Shown here: piece by piece, positions 50,965 to 59,740 of the stretch | Layout of the letters: every line of letters starts with the position of its first letter | How positions within the stretch are numbered: position 1 is the stretch's first letter | Source of the DNA: Streptomyces naganishii JCM 4654 | GTDB taxonomy: Bacteria > Actinomycetota > Actinomycetes > Streptomycetales > Streptomycetaceae | Length of the DNA: 64,000 nt | Assembly: GCF_014650575.1 (NCBI RefSeq) | Contig: NZ_BMVF01000006.1 | Coordinates: 186,001-250,000 of the forward strand | Reading direction: 5' to 3' | Program-made: the position numbers and the translations under genes | The notes under the pieces: generated by a model | Told to the model about the DNA's origin: nothing | Seen by the model: the letters and a program-made list of their open reading frames with translations, nothing else | Database searches by the model: none

Positions 50965-51030
50965 GATTCCAGGCCGATGCCGGGTGGATTCCGCCTCGGC
51001 GGGGACTGGATTCCGGCCCGGAGCGTGAGG
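50965..51030 (+). promoter_or_regulatory. Three GATTCC direct repeats at exact 22-bp spacing
   Basis: GATTCC occurs at 50965, 50987 and 51009, each followed by a GC-rich 16-bp spacer. Direct repeats at two helical turns are the binding pattern of SARP and OmpR-type winged-helix proteins. The array lies about 140-200 bp upstream of the flavin monooxygenase start and downstream (on the plus strand) of the divergent regulator start. Either the SARP or the adjacent winged-helix protein could bind it. Confidence 0.55.
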
Positions 51031-51168
51031 CGCGCTCGACCGGGGCGGACGGCGGGGACGCCGAAAGAACCACGACACGTTCGCGTGGGACCGCCCGGTG
51101 ATCGGCAGTCATGCCGGGGCGGCACCGGCCGCCTCGACCACTGACCACGGTCACGATCAGGAGCCACC

Positions 51169-52365
51169 ATGACGAACGAGAAGACCCCTCCGATCCGCCG
51201 CGTCGCCGTCGTCGGCGCCGGCATCACCGGATCACTGCTGTCCCTGTGCCTGGCCAGACTGGGTTTCGAGGTGAACCTGTACGAGGCCTACGTACGCCGG
51301 GCGCAGGACGTCGGCTCGTTCCTCAACCTCGCCCCGAACGGGCGCGCCGTCCTGGAGCGTCTGGGGCTGGCCGACCGGATCCTCGAACAGGGCGTAGTGG
51401 CGACGTCCATCGACTTCACCAACCACAGGGGCCGGCAACTCGCCCGGAACCCGGAACGCACCACCAACATCATGCGCGGCGAACTCAGCGGCGCCCTGCG
51501 CGAGGCGGCCACCGACAACGGGGTGAAACTGCAGACCGGCAAGCGCCTCGTCGCCCTGGACGACGACGGCGACGGCCACCGGCGCATCGGCTTCGAGGAC
51601 GGCACGCACGCCGAGGCCGACATCGTGCTGGGCTGCGACGGCGTGAACTCCGCCGTGCGCCGCCTGCTGCTCCCCGACGCGCCCCGGCCCGCCTACACCG
51701 AGGTGGTCGGCTCAGGGGGCAGGTCGGAGATCGGCGCCGCGGAACTGCCCGTGGACGGCCGGTTCCACATGGTCTTCGGCCTGCGCGGGTTCTTCGGGTA
51801 CCAGGTGGTGTCGCCCGGTGTCGTGTGGTGGTTCGAGAACCACCAGGAGACCCGTGAACGCACCTTCGCCGAACTCGCCGAAATCGACGACGCGCGGTGG
51901 GTGGCCGGGCTGGCCGACCGGCACCGCCCCGACCCCGCCGTGATCCGGCGCATCCTGAACGCCTCCGCCGGACCGGTCGGCCGGTGGCCGGTCCACGAGG
52001 TGCCGCCCCTGGACACCTGGCACCGGGGGAGCGCCGCGGTGCTGGGGGACGCCGCGCACGCGGTGGCCCCGCACCTGGGGGCCGGAGCCGCGCTCGGCAT
52101 GGAGGACGCCTACGAACTCGCCCTGGCGCTGCACGAACACCCGCGCGCGCCGCGGGCGTTCGCCGCGTTCGAGGAGTCCCGTCGGGACCGGGTCGCCGCG
52201 ATGGCGAAGCAGGCCCGGCAGACGGGGGCGGTGATGACCCCGGACCGGTGGATCACCCGCGTGATACGCGACCTGATGCTGCCGATGGCCATCAAGCAAG
52301 GGGTGCGCAAGGGCACCGAGGCCTATTCCTACCGGCCTTCGCCGTGGCCCTTGCCGGTCGTCTGA
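51169..52365 (+). CDS. FAD-dependent monooxygenase (kynurenine-monooxygenase-like, class A)
   Basis: A 398-residue flavoprotein hydroxylase: GAGITGSLLSLCLARLG (about 17-33), the DG motif VLGCDGVNSAVRR, and the GD motif VLGDAAHAVAPHLGAGA. HQA clusters of quinomycin type contain one such flavoprotein whose step is not clear to me; hydroxylation or oxidation of a quinoline or kynurenine intermediate is plausible. AGGAG precedes the ATG. It is divergent from the regulator and is the last gene of the biosynthetic locus before a strong terminator. Confidence 0.85.
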   Translation: MTNEKTPPIRRVAVVGAGITGSLLSLCLARLGFEVNLYEAYVRRAQDVGSFLNLAPNGRAVLERLGLADRILEQGVVATSIDFTNHRGRQLARNPERTTNIMRGELSGALREAATDNGVKLQTGKRLVALDDDGDGHRRIGFEDGTHAEADIVLGCDGVNSAVRRLLLPDAPRPAYTEVVGSGGRSEIGAAELPVDGRFHMVFGLRGFFGYQVVSPGVVWWFENHQETRERTFAELAEIDDARWVAGLADRHRPDPAVIRRILNASAGPVGRWPVHEVPPLDTWHRGSAAVLGDAAHAVAPHLGAGAALGMEDAYELALALHEHPRAPRAFAAFEESRRDRVAAMAKQARQTGAVMTPDRWITRVIRDLMLPMAIKQGVRKGTEAYSYRPSPWPLPVV

Positions 52366-52391
52366 GACCCCGCGGATCTCGGGACCTTCCG

Positions 52392-52436
52392 CCGGCCGGC
52401 TCCTCGCGGGGCGCGACCCCGCGAGGAGCCGGCCGG
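52392..52436. terminator. Perfect 20-bp-stem hairpin marking the locus boundary
   Basis: Arms 52392-52411 and 52417-52436 are completely complementary with a 5-nt loop. It lies between the convergent stops of the FAD monooxygenase and the VOC gene, so it probably works in both directions. Confidence 0.88.
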
Positions 52437-52440
52437 TGTC

Positions 52441-52821
52441 TCAGCGCAGGGGACCGGTGACGATCCACAGGTGGCCGAACGGGTCGCGCAGGCGTCCCTC
52501 CCGCTTGCCGTACGGCCGGTTCTCCACCGGTACGACGACGGTGCCGCCTCCGGCGACCATCCGTTCGGCGACCGCGTCCTGGTCCTGGAACTCCGCCTCC
52601 AGGAGCACCGGGGAGCCGCCGACGTCGTCGGGCGAGAGCCAGCCCCACTCGGACACGGCGGGGGACAGGGAGAGCGGGGAACCTCCGATCTGCAGGACGA
52701 CGACCATCACGCGGCCGCTGTCGTCCTGGGCGCGGAAGACCTCCTTGGCTCCCATGGCCTCCTGGTAGTAGGTCGCGGCGGTGTCGGGGTCCGGGACGAT
52801 CAACCGTGGCGTCAGACTCAT
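52441..52821 (-). CDS. VOC-family protein, PhnB-like
   Basis: A 126-residue VOC-fold protein: TPRLIVPDPDTAATYYQEA at the N-terminus and RDPFGHLWIVTGP at the C-terminus, the usual pattern of PhnB/3-demethylubiquinone-like members. Function unknown; such genes are common stand-alone genes in Streptomyces. It is separated from the biosynthetic locus by the strong terminator, so probably unrelated. Confidence 0.8.
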   Translation of the reverse strand: MSLTPRLIVPDPDTAATYYQEAMGAKEVFRAQDDSGRVMVVVLQIGGSPLSLSPAVSEWGWLSPDDVGGSPVLLEAEFQDQDAVAERMVAGGGTVVVPVENRPYGKREGRLRDPFGHLWIVTGPLR

Positions 52822-52950
52822 GTGTTGACCCTATCCGCCCCTGTGGAGACCCGACGGGATTCGACGCGAACAGTTCACGCCACGTCCTGCGCCGGCGTAC
52901 CCCTGTTGAACACGACGTGTCGGCTGGTCGAAGCGACACCGCTGTCCGCC

Positions 52951-53526
52951 TCAATCCCGGGAGACGGGCCGCCGGCCCCAGGGTTTGTAGACGGACAGGA
53001 TGACGTTGGCGAGATACAACAGGAAGGCGACCGCCGGGACGATCACCATGTTGTAGCGGACGAATCCCAGATCCATGGCTGAGACGGGGCCCACCGGATG
53101 CCGGGCGACCGCGGCCGCCGCGTCGTGCAGTCTGGCGGTGAGGGCGAAGACCGAGGCCGCCGTCGCCGCCAGGGTCAGCCAGAACTTGGCGCTGACCCAG
53201 TAGTACCGAAACAGCCCCCACGACGTGCCGAAGGCCAGCACCACACCGCTGACCAAGGTGAGCAGGCTCAGCGGGAGGATCAGAACGTCACCCAGCATCT
53301 CCATCGCCCGGTAAGCCGTCCGCACGGTGTCGGCATCGTCCGTCACCAGTGCCGTCGCGCCCAGGGTGAGCAGGCAGAGCATCAGGGCCAGCCAGCTGAC
53401 GGAGACGACCACATGCACGACGACCGCGCCCTTGTGGACCCGGTGAGGCAGCCGGCGGCCGGAATGCCGTCGCGTGCCGTCGCCGACGGGCGTCGTCACC
53501 GGCCACCATCCGGCGGAGAGGGGCAT
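52951..53526 (-). CDS. Small integral membrane protein (DUF2269-like)
   Basis: A 191-residue protein with four or five hydrophobic segments and the block KFWLTLAATA, typical of DUF2269-type membrane proteins of unknown function. ATG 53526 is preferred because TTGAGG precedes it; GTG 53553 would add nine residues. No linked partner gene gives a hint of function. Confidence 0.65.
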   Translation of the reverse strand: MPLSAGWWPVTTPVGDGTRRHSGRRLPHRVHKGAVVVHVVVSVSWLALMLCLLTLGATALVTDDADTVRTAYRAMEMLGDVLILPLSLLTLVSGVVLAFGTSWGLFRYYWVSAKFWLTLAATAASVFALTARLHDAAAAVARHPVGPVSAMDLGFVRYNMVIVPAVAFLLYLANVILSVYKPWGRRPVSRD

Positions 53527-53803
53527 CAGAACCTCAATCAGGTCGTCGGGCACAGGTACCGGGCCAGGCTCTCCTGCCCGGCCGCCCGAGGCGTCCGCCC
53601 GCGGAAGTAACTCCCGCTGCGCCCAGGCGAGTACGGCCGGCGGTCCGAGCAGTGCAGCGGATGGGCTCGTACGTCACCAGGAGTACGCACACGGCCTTCC
53701 CGCGCGGGACGTCCGACGGCGTCCGCTCTGTGATCGTGAGGACACCGGGGCCGGAACTCCCCCGCTCCGTAGCCACCGACGTTCCTCGGGAGGAATCGCC
53801 TCC

Positions 53804-54535
53804 GTGACCACCGCCACGTTCGTCCGAACCAGCGCCCGCCGCCGTGACGTCGGCGCTCTGTCCGGCGTGCTGTACGCCCTGTTCTTCGTGGCCAGTCTCG
53901 TCGCCATCGCGACGCTGGGCCCGTCCGGCACCGTGACGCCGTACTCCAGCGACGCCGAAGTGCAGGCGTACCGGCTGAAGGACGCGGCGACGCTGGAGGA
54001 TCTCTTCCGTCTGCTGGGCCTGCTCCAGGGGTTGTCGGCCCTCGCCCTGCTGGCCTTCGTCCCCTGGCTGACCGCGTTCGTCCGCAGGTACGGCAGCGAC
54101 ACCCGGGCCGACGCCGTCCGCGTGCTGGCCACCGTCGCCGGAACTCTGCTCCTGCTCTCGGCCGGTAGCAGCTGGGTCCTGGCCCAGATCGGCTCCAGGG
54201 CGCAGCTGTCCACGTATCGGGCCGTCTCGGATCTGTCCTTCATCACCGGGGCGGCCCCGGCCATGGCCACGCTCGGGGTGGCGGTCTTCCTGGTCGCCGC
54301 GACGGGACGCGCCGGCCACGCCCTGCCCGCCTGGATCGCCTGGAGCGGCATGGTGATCGGGGCGGCCGGCGTGCTGTCGATGAGCTCGCTCGTCGCCGAG
54401 GCCGGCTCGGTGTTCATCCCGCTCGGTCGCTTCCTCGGCTTCGCCTGGTTCGCCGCACTCAGCGTATTGCTGTGGAGGCGCGGCGGCCGAACGGAAGACC
54501 TCACCGGCTCCAGCACGACATCACGTGACCACTGA
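53804..54535 (+). CDS. Integral membrane protein of unknown function
   Basis: A 243-residue protein with six predicted transmembrane segments spread through its length (LYALFFVASLVAIATL to FAWFAALSVLLW). I do not recognise the family; small Streptomyces DUF4386-like membrane proteins have this layout. The GTG start follows GGGAGGA. It is divergent from the DUF2269-like gene and stands alone. Confidence 0.68.
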   Translation: MTTATFVRTSARRRDVGALSGVLYALFFVASLVAIATLGPSGTVTPYSSDAEVQAYRLKDAATLEDLFRLLGLLQGLSALALLAFVPWLTAFVRRYGSDTRADAVRVLATVAGTLLLLSAGSSWVLAQIGSRAQLSTYRAVSDLSFITGAAPAMATLGVAVFLVAATGRAGHALPAWIAWSGMVIGAAGVLSMSSLVAEAGSVFIPLGRFLGFAWFAALSVLLWRRGGRTEDLTGSSTTSRDH

Positions 54536-54691
54536 CACGGACGAAGCGACGCACCTGCTCGACGCCGGCCGTGCCCAGCTCGGTGCCGTCGCCCGCGAGC
54601 AGGTCCTCCAGCCGCGAACGGGTGGCAGGGGTCATCAAACCGGGTTCGTGAACCCGTCCGGGGTGCCACGGCACGCGGACTCAAGGGCGGC

Positions 54692-56752
54692 CTACTCCAC
54701 CTCGATGCCGTAGTCCTTGACGAGTTCCTCCAGGCCGCCCGTGTAGCCCTTGCCGCCGAGGACGAAGTCCCAGTCCCCGTTCGCCCTGCGGCGGAACGAG
54801 CCGAGTACCAAGGCGGTCTCGCGGGGTCGGCCGTCGGAGACCTCGAGTCTTCCGAGTTCGGTCATCCCGGGGTCGAGAAGCCGGATGCACGCGTCCGTGA
54901 AGCCCGAGAGGTCGGCGTCCGGGTCGACCTCCGGGTCGATGGCGGCCACGAGGACGAACCGGTCGGCCTCGTCCGGCAACGCGTCGAAGGAGACCCGGAT
55001 CGCGGCCTTGTCGGGTGCGGTGGCGGGAAGGGCCCGCACGGTGCCGTCCGGCGTCTGCGGGTTGTTGAAGAAGACGAAGTGGTCGTCACTGAGGACCCGG
55101 TTCCCACGGCAGACGAGAGCGCACACGTCCAAGGCGACACTTCCGGTCCACGACATGCCCAGGACGTTGTAGTCGTCGGGCAGTCGAGTGTCCGGTACCG
55201 TCGGCGCCGGCTGAGCCGCGGATCGACGGGAACCGTCGCCCAGGCGTCCCCGCAGCCCATGACGATGCAGCAGGTCGACGAGTTCGGCTCCCGGGATCAG
55301 TTCCAGCGGCTTGCCGTTGGCGAAGGTGTGGGAGCCAGGGCCGAACCGTGACGTCGTCACGAGGACGCCCTTGTTGGCGCCGGCGTCCTGCACGGTCCCG
55401 TACAAGTCCCGCACAGCGGTGGGCGGCACCGTGTTGCGGTAGCGCTTCACCTGCACGACGATCTTGCCACCCCGGATCGGTGCCGGATCAAGAGCGTCGA
55501 CGTCCACCCCGCCGTCGTTCGAGCGCTGGGTGGTGACCGCCTGCATCCCCATCGCCCGGAAGAGATCGGCAACGAGGTTCTCGAAGGCGATCGGATCCAT
55601 CTCGTACAGGTCGGGATCCTCGTCGCTGCCATGCGTGACCACACGGTTCCCGACGTCCTGCGGCCGGCGACTCGGCCGCACCGGCGTGAGCTGGTCGGGA
55701 CGGGCCGAGAGTTGCCCGCGCAGCGCGTCGGCCAGGCAGCTGCAGGCGTCCACCTGTGCCAAGTGCAGGTCGCGGAACACCGAGTGCGGGGCCATGACGG
55801 TTGCCAGGTAGATGCGGCCCGGCCGGCCCGTCGTGGGGTCATGCCCGTCCACGAACCCGTTCAAGGTCACCGACTCGAGCGCGCCCGGTTCATCCGCGGC
55901 GAAGAGTTCGTGCAGGACGAGCAGCATGCATTGCGCGAGAACCTCCCGGTAAAGAGCCCGGCGCTGAGTTACTGGCCGGGGACTCTCCTTGTGCTGGTCC
56001 GCCGCGTACATGTACCGAACGGATTTGGCCTCGGGGACGACGCTGCAAGAGGGCAGCTCCCAGTCCAGCACCAGCTGTCCCGCTGCCGAGTCGTAGGCCG
56101 CTGCCACCTGACGCGGGAAACCTTCCGGCCACGCGGTCGAGGCGTAGAGAGCGGCGGAGAAGTACTCGACCACGGCGTCGGGATCGCGGCGCCTGACTCC
56201 CTCGGTCAGCTCGGCGACGCCGGCGTTGTGTCGCCGTACCTCGGCCAGCTGGGCATCGGCCCACTGCTGGTACTCCCGCCGGTACGACGCCAACTGCTGC
56301 TGCCGCTGCGCCTCCGCCACCTGGGCCGCGTGCCAGTCCTGCTCGAAGCGTGCCCGGGCTTCGACCTGCGCCTGTGCTCGGCGACCGGCCGTCCATCCGC
56401 TCTGCGCCTGGTAATGGTCGAAGTTCGGCATGGGCACGGGCTGCGCCAGTGGTCCTGGGGCGAACGGCTGGACCTCTTCAGGACGCATGAGGGAGGAAGC
56501 CCTGAAAGCCGGGGCCTGACAACCCGACGCGAGGAGACCTTGCAGCGACGCAACCTGTGCGTCCAGTTCTTCAGTGCGACGTAGTGCCTCTGCCTGCATG
56601 TACTCGCGGTGACTCTGGGCAGCTCGCCGTTGGTGGGCGCGCGCTTGCTGCGCTTCCTGTCTCCGTCGCCTGGCGTCGGCCTCCACTTGGCGCTGCTGCT
56701 GCCTCTGCATCTCAGCCCAGACGCCGACCAAGCCATTAGAACGACGGCTCAT
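54692..56752 (-). CDS. Coiled coil - Mrr-type nuclease - TerD fusion protein
   Basis: A 686-residue three-part protein. The N-terminal half contains long Gln/Arg/Ala-rich helices (coiled coil) and a region I do not recognise. In the middle is a restriction-endonuclease-fold domain of the Mrr family, with catalytic-type residues in NDGGVDVDALD and VVQVKRY (D...QxK pattern). The C-terminal 180 residues are a TerD domain (LGMSWTGSVALDVCALV ... DDHFVFFNN ... DPGMTELGRLEV), which binds Ca2+ in stress-response proteins. This combination suggests a DNA-targeting stress or phage-defence role. ATG 56752 has GGGGAGG about 10 nt upstream; longer readings run toward the TetR gene. Confidence 0.8.
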   Translation of the reverse strand: MSRRSNGLVGVWAEMQRQQQRQVEADARRRRQEAQQARAHQRRAAQSHREYMQAEALRRTEELDAQVASLQGLLASGCQAPAFRASSLMRPEEVQPFAPGPLAQPVPMPNFDHYQAQSGWTAGRRAQAQVEARARFEQDWHAAQVAEAQRQQQLASYRREYQQWADAQLAEVRRHNAGVAELTEGVRRRDPDAVVEYFSAALYASTAWPEGFPRQVAAAYDSAAGQLVLDWELPSCSVVPEAKSVRYMYAADQHKESPRPVTQRRALYREVLAQCMLLVLHELFAADEPGALESVTLNGFVDGHDPTTGRPGRIYLATVMAPHSVFRDLHLAQVDACSCLADALRGQLSARPDQLTPVRPSRRPQDVGNRVVTHGSDEDPDLYEMDPIAFENLVADLFRAMGMQAVTTQRSNDGGVDVDALDPAPIRGGKIVVQVKRYRNTVPPTAVRDLYGTVQDAGANKGVLVTTSRFGPGSHTFANGKPLELIPGAELVDLLHRHGLRGRLGDGSRRSAAQPAPTVPDTRLPDDYNVLGMSWTGSVALDVCALVCRGNRVLSDDHFVFFNNPQTPDGTVRALPATAPDKAAIRVSFDALPDEADRFVLVAAIDPEVDPDADLSGFTDACIRLLDPGMTELGRLEVSDGRPRETALVLGSFRRRANGDWDFVLGGKGYTGGLEELVKDYGIEVE

Positions 56753-56862
56753 GCGTTGCATGCCCTCCCCGAGGCGCTCTGGTTGTCCCCACAACCAGTT
56801 GTAACGGAACGACTCTATCCAGCGAGGACCGTCTCGCACATCCGTCCGCGAGCGGAACCTGC

Positions 56863-57453
56863 TCAGTCGCCTTCGGAGGCCGATGTCCACAGCAGTCGGT
56901 CGACCAGGCCGTCGATGTAGTCCGGGGTGAGGGGGACCATGCCGAACAGGACGCGGATGTACATCGGGGCCAGGATGTGGTCCAGCACGTCGGACGCGTC
57001 GAGTGCGGGCTCACCGCGGTCCCGGGCGCGGTCGAGCATGGACTGCAGTTGCCGGGTGCGTTCGGCGCGGAGGGAGGCGCCGGCCTCCAGGCCCCGCTGA
57101 CCGCTGCCCGACAGGGCGACGGCCAGGTGCAGCACCGCCGGACCGTCGGGTCCGGTGATCTCGCGGGCCACTTGGGCCGCGTACGTGCGCAGGTCGCCGG
57201 CGAGGCTCCCGGTGTCGGGCATCGGCGACTGCGCGTTGAGGCGGGTGAGCGCCACGTCGGTGAGCAGGTTCTCCAGGCTGCCCCACCGGCGGTAGACGCT
57301 GCTGTCGGCCACGCCTGCGCGGGCCGCGACGTCGCCGACGGTGAAGTTGCCGTAACCGCGCTCACTGATCAGGCCGGTGACCGCCTGGTGCACCTGCGCG
57401 CCGACGCGCGCGCTGCGCCCGCCGGGCCGCCGGGCTGGCTGTCGCTCGTTCAT
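56863..57453 (-). CDS. TetR-family repressor
   Basis: A 196-residue regulator: N-terminal helix-turn-helix (NFTVGDVAARAGVADSSVYRRWGS, residues about 38-61, shown in part) and a TetR C-terminal domain. It is divergent from the DHA2 efflux gene and presumably represses it, with a drug or metabolite as inducer. ATG 57453 is preceded by GGGGGG. Two palindromes in the intergenic space are likely operators. Confidence 0.87.
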   Translation of the reverse strand: MNERQPARRPGGRSARVGAQVHQAVTGLISERGYGNFTVGDVAARAGVADSSVYRRWGSLENLLTDVALTRLNAQSPMPDTGSLAGDLRTYAAQVAREITGPDGPAVLHLAVALSGSGQRGLEAGASLRAERTRQLQSMLDRARDRGEPALDASDVLDHILAPMYIRVLFGMVPLTPDYIDGLVDRLLWTSASEGD

Positions 57454-57465
57454 GCCCCCCACCTT

Positions 57466-57532
57466 AACGCAGTTACCACTTGCGTTTGTGAGTCGACCCT
57501 CCCTATAGTCACCTAACGCAGTCGACGACTGC
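57466..57532. promoter_or_regulatory. Two palindromic candidate operators for the TetR protein
   Basis: Site 1 (57466-57486): AACGCA...TGCGTT around a 9-nt centre. Site 2 (57518-57532): perfect GCAGTCG-A-CGACTGC, preceded by the same AAC. Both contain AACGCAGT. CTATAG at 57503-57508 between them resembles a -10 element for the MFS gene, so occupancy would block transcription. Confidence 0.65.
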
Positions 57533-57555
57533 TTTAGTGCGCCTCAGGGGAACGA

Positions 57556-59037
57556 TTGGGGAATCTCTTGGCTGCATCGCATGCGACCGTAGGTGGTCGA
57601 TCGAACCGGGCCTTACTGCTCACGGTGACCTGCCTGGGCCAGTTCATGGTCCTGCTCGACAACACGATCGTCGGGGCGGCACTGCCCGACATGCAGAACC
57701 GGCTGCACACCCGACTGACCGGACTGCAATGGATCGTCGACGCCTACGTACTGCTGGTCGCCATGCTGCTGCTGTCCGGCGGTGTCTTCGCCGACCGGTT
57801 CGGCCGCAAACGGGTCTACCTGACCGGCGTGGCACTGTTCACCGCCGCGTCGCTGCTGTGCAGCCTCGCTCCCTCGCTCGGCTGGCTGGTCGCCGGCCGG
57901 GTCCTCCAGGGCATCGGGGCCGCGGCGCTGAGCCCTGCCTCGCTCGCCCTGCTCGCCGCCGCCCATCCCGTGCCGCAGGAACGGGTCAAGGCGATCGGGC
58001 TGTGGGCCGGACTCAGCGGAATCGGCCTGGCCGCGGGCCCCGTGGCCGGCGGCGTGCTGACACAGGCCTTCGGCTGGCCCGCCATCTTCCTGGTCAACCT
58101 GCCCATCGGCGTGGTCCTGCTGCTGGCCGGCCTGCGCCACCTCGGCGAGTCCCGCAACCCGGGCGCCCCCGCGATCGACGTCCCGGGCACGGTGCTGTCC
58201 GTTCTCGCGGTGGGGGTACTGACCTACGGGCTGATCGAGGGCGGTGCCCGCCGCTGGACCTCACCGGTCATCCTGGCAAGCTTCGCCGCCGCGGTGATCC
58301 TCCTCGCCGCCTTCGCCGCCGTCGAGGCCCGTCGTCGCGCCCCGATGCTGCCGCTGCGGCTGTTCCGGCAGCGCCTGTTCACCGTGTCCAACACCGCCAT
58401 GGTCGTGGTGGGCTTCGCGCTCATGGGCTCGTCGTTCTTCTTCTCCCAGTTCTTCGTGCACGTCCAGGGCAGCTCGATCCTGCGCGCCGGCCTGCAGACC
58501 CTGCCGGTGTCCCTCGCCATGGTGATCGTCAGCCCGTACGCGGGCCGGCTCGCCGCCCGGTACGGCTTCCGCCTCGTCGTCACCACCGGCCTGGCCCTGG
58601 CCGGCCTGGGACTGCTGGCGCTCGGCACGGTGCACGCCGGCACCGGCTACGGGAACGTCTGGTGGCGGCTGGCACTCGCCGGCACCGGCTTCGCCCTGAC
58701 CCTGTCCCCACTGACAGGCGCCGCCATCCAAGCCGTCAGCCCGCAGGAGGGCGGCCTCGCGTCAGGCATCAGCAGCACCACCCGGCAGATCGGCGCGGTA
58801 CTCGGCGTCGCGGTGCTCGGAGCCGTCGTCCGCATCCGGCAGTCCGGCGGCGCCTCCTTCGAGACCGGCCTCGACAGCGCCTTCCTCGCCGCCGGCACCG
58901 TCACCTTGGCCACCGCCGTGTTCACCGGCCTGTGGCTGGCGAGGTCCAAGCCCGTGGAAGGCCCAGTGGCGCCGCAGGGCTCCGCCGTCGCGGATACGGT
59001 TACCACCTCGAACGAGGCACCCCTGAACAGCCGTTGA
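57556..59037 (+). CDS. MFS efflux transporter, DHA2 (EmrB/QacA) family
   Basis: A 493-residue transporter with fourteen predicted helices. Motif A is GGVFADRFGRKRV after helix 2; motif C-like GIGLAAGPVAGGVL is in helix 5; the acidic D in LLDNTIVGAALP is in helix 1. It exports drugs by proton antiport. TTG at 57556 is supported by CAGGGG five nt upstream. It is probably derepressed when the TetR protein binds its ligand, and is not clearly tied to the NRPS locus. Confidence 0.88.
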   Translation: MGNLLAASHATVGGRSNRALLLTVTCLGQFMVLLDNTIVGAALPDMQNRLHTRLTGLQWIVDAYVLLVAMLLLSGGVFADRFGRKRVYLTGVALFTAASLLCSLAPSLGWLVAGRVLQGIGAAALSPASLALLAAAHPVPQERVKAIGLWAGLSGIGLAAGPVAGGVLTQAFGWPAIFLVNLPIGVVLLLAGLRHLGESRNPGAPAIDVPGTVLSVLAVGVLTYGLIEGGARRWTSPVILASFAAAVILLAAFAAVEARRRAPMLPLRLFRQRLFTVSNTAMVVVGFALMGSSFFFSQFFVHVQGSSILRAGLQTLPVSLAMVIVSPYAGRLAARYGFRLVVTTGLALAGLGLLALGTVHAGTGYGNVWWRLALAGTGFALTLSPLTGAAIQAVSPQEGGLASGISSTTRQIGAVLGVAVLGAVVRIRQSGGASFETGLDSAFLAAGTVTLATAVFTGLWLARSKPVEGPVAPQGSAVADTVTTSNEAPLNSR

Positions 59038-59089
59038 CGATGACCACCGCCCCGGCCGGGAGAAGCGGCCACCACCACGCCATCGAAGG

Positions 59090-59689
59090 ATGATCGCTGT
59101 GCGCACCCTGACCTACTACGTCGCCACCACCCTTGACGGGTACATCGCCGGCCCGGACGGGGGCGACCCGACCGGCCCCGACGGCTTCTTCACCGTCACC
59201 CCCGACTACCTGGAGCACATCGTCACGCACTACCCGGAGACACTGCCGGCCCCCGCCCGTGCGGCGTTGGGCGTGACCGCGTCCGGCACCCGCTTCGACA
59301 CCGTCCTGGAGGGGCGCCGCTCCTACCAGCTCGGACTGGACGCCGGCATCACCGACGCCTACCCGCACCTGCGGCACTACGTGTTCTCCCGCACCCTGAC
59401 CAAGAGCCCGGACGCGGCCGTCGAGGTGGTCTCCACCGACCCGCTGGAGAAGGCACGCGAACTCAAGGCCCAGGACGGCAAGGGGATATGGCTGGTCGGC
59501 GGCGCCGAACTGGCCGGGGCCCTCTACCCGGAGATCGACGAACTCGTCCTCAAGGTCAGCCCGGTCACCATCGGCGCGGGCATCCCGCTGTTCGCGGGGA
59601 AGTCCGGCACGAATCCGCGCGCGTTCACGATGACCGGGCACACGGTGCTGCCCGGCGGCGCCGCCTTCCTCACCTACACCCGCGCCTGA
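59090..59689 (+). CDS. Dihydrofolate reductase/RibD-like reductase
   Basis: A 199-residue protein of the RibD C-terminal/DHFR-like family: YYVATTLDGYIAGPDG at the N-terminus and IWLVGGAELAGAL (nucleotide site) toward the C-terminus. These stand-alone homologues bind NADPH; their substrates are mostly unknown. It lies 52 nt after the MFS gene and could share its transcript. Confidence 0.83.
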   Translation: MIAVRTLTYYVATTLDGYIAGPDGGDPTGPDGFFTVTPDYLEHIVTHYPETLPAPARAALGVTASGTRFDTVLEGRRSYQLGLDAGITDAYPHLRHYVFSRTLTKSPDAAVEVVSTDPLEKARELKAQDGKGIWLVGGAELAGALYPEIDELVLKVSPVTIGAGIPLFAGKSGTNPRAFTMTGHTVLPGGAAFLTYTRA

Positions 59690-59740
59690 CGGCCGCGTGA
59701 GCCGCCGACGAACCGCGCCCACGCCGGGCGTGACACCCGG

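Noticed and set aside
54501..54635. A 44-codon minus-strand frame (MTPATRSRLEDLLAG...) overlapping the end of the membrane-protein gene
   Set aside because: Codon use looks real and it may be a remnant of a regulator gene, but it is short, has no ribosome site I trust and no recognisable domain.
54640..54670. CGGGTTC-GT-GAACCCG dyad as a possible tRNA arm or attachment site
   Set aside because: No cloverleaf can be built around it and no integrase gene or repeated partner site is nearby.
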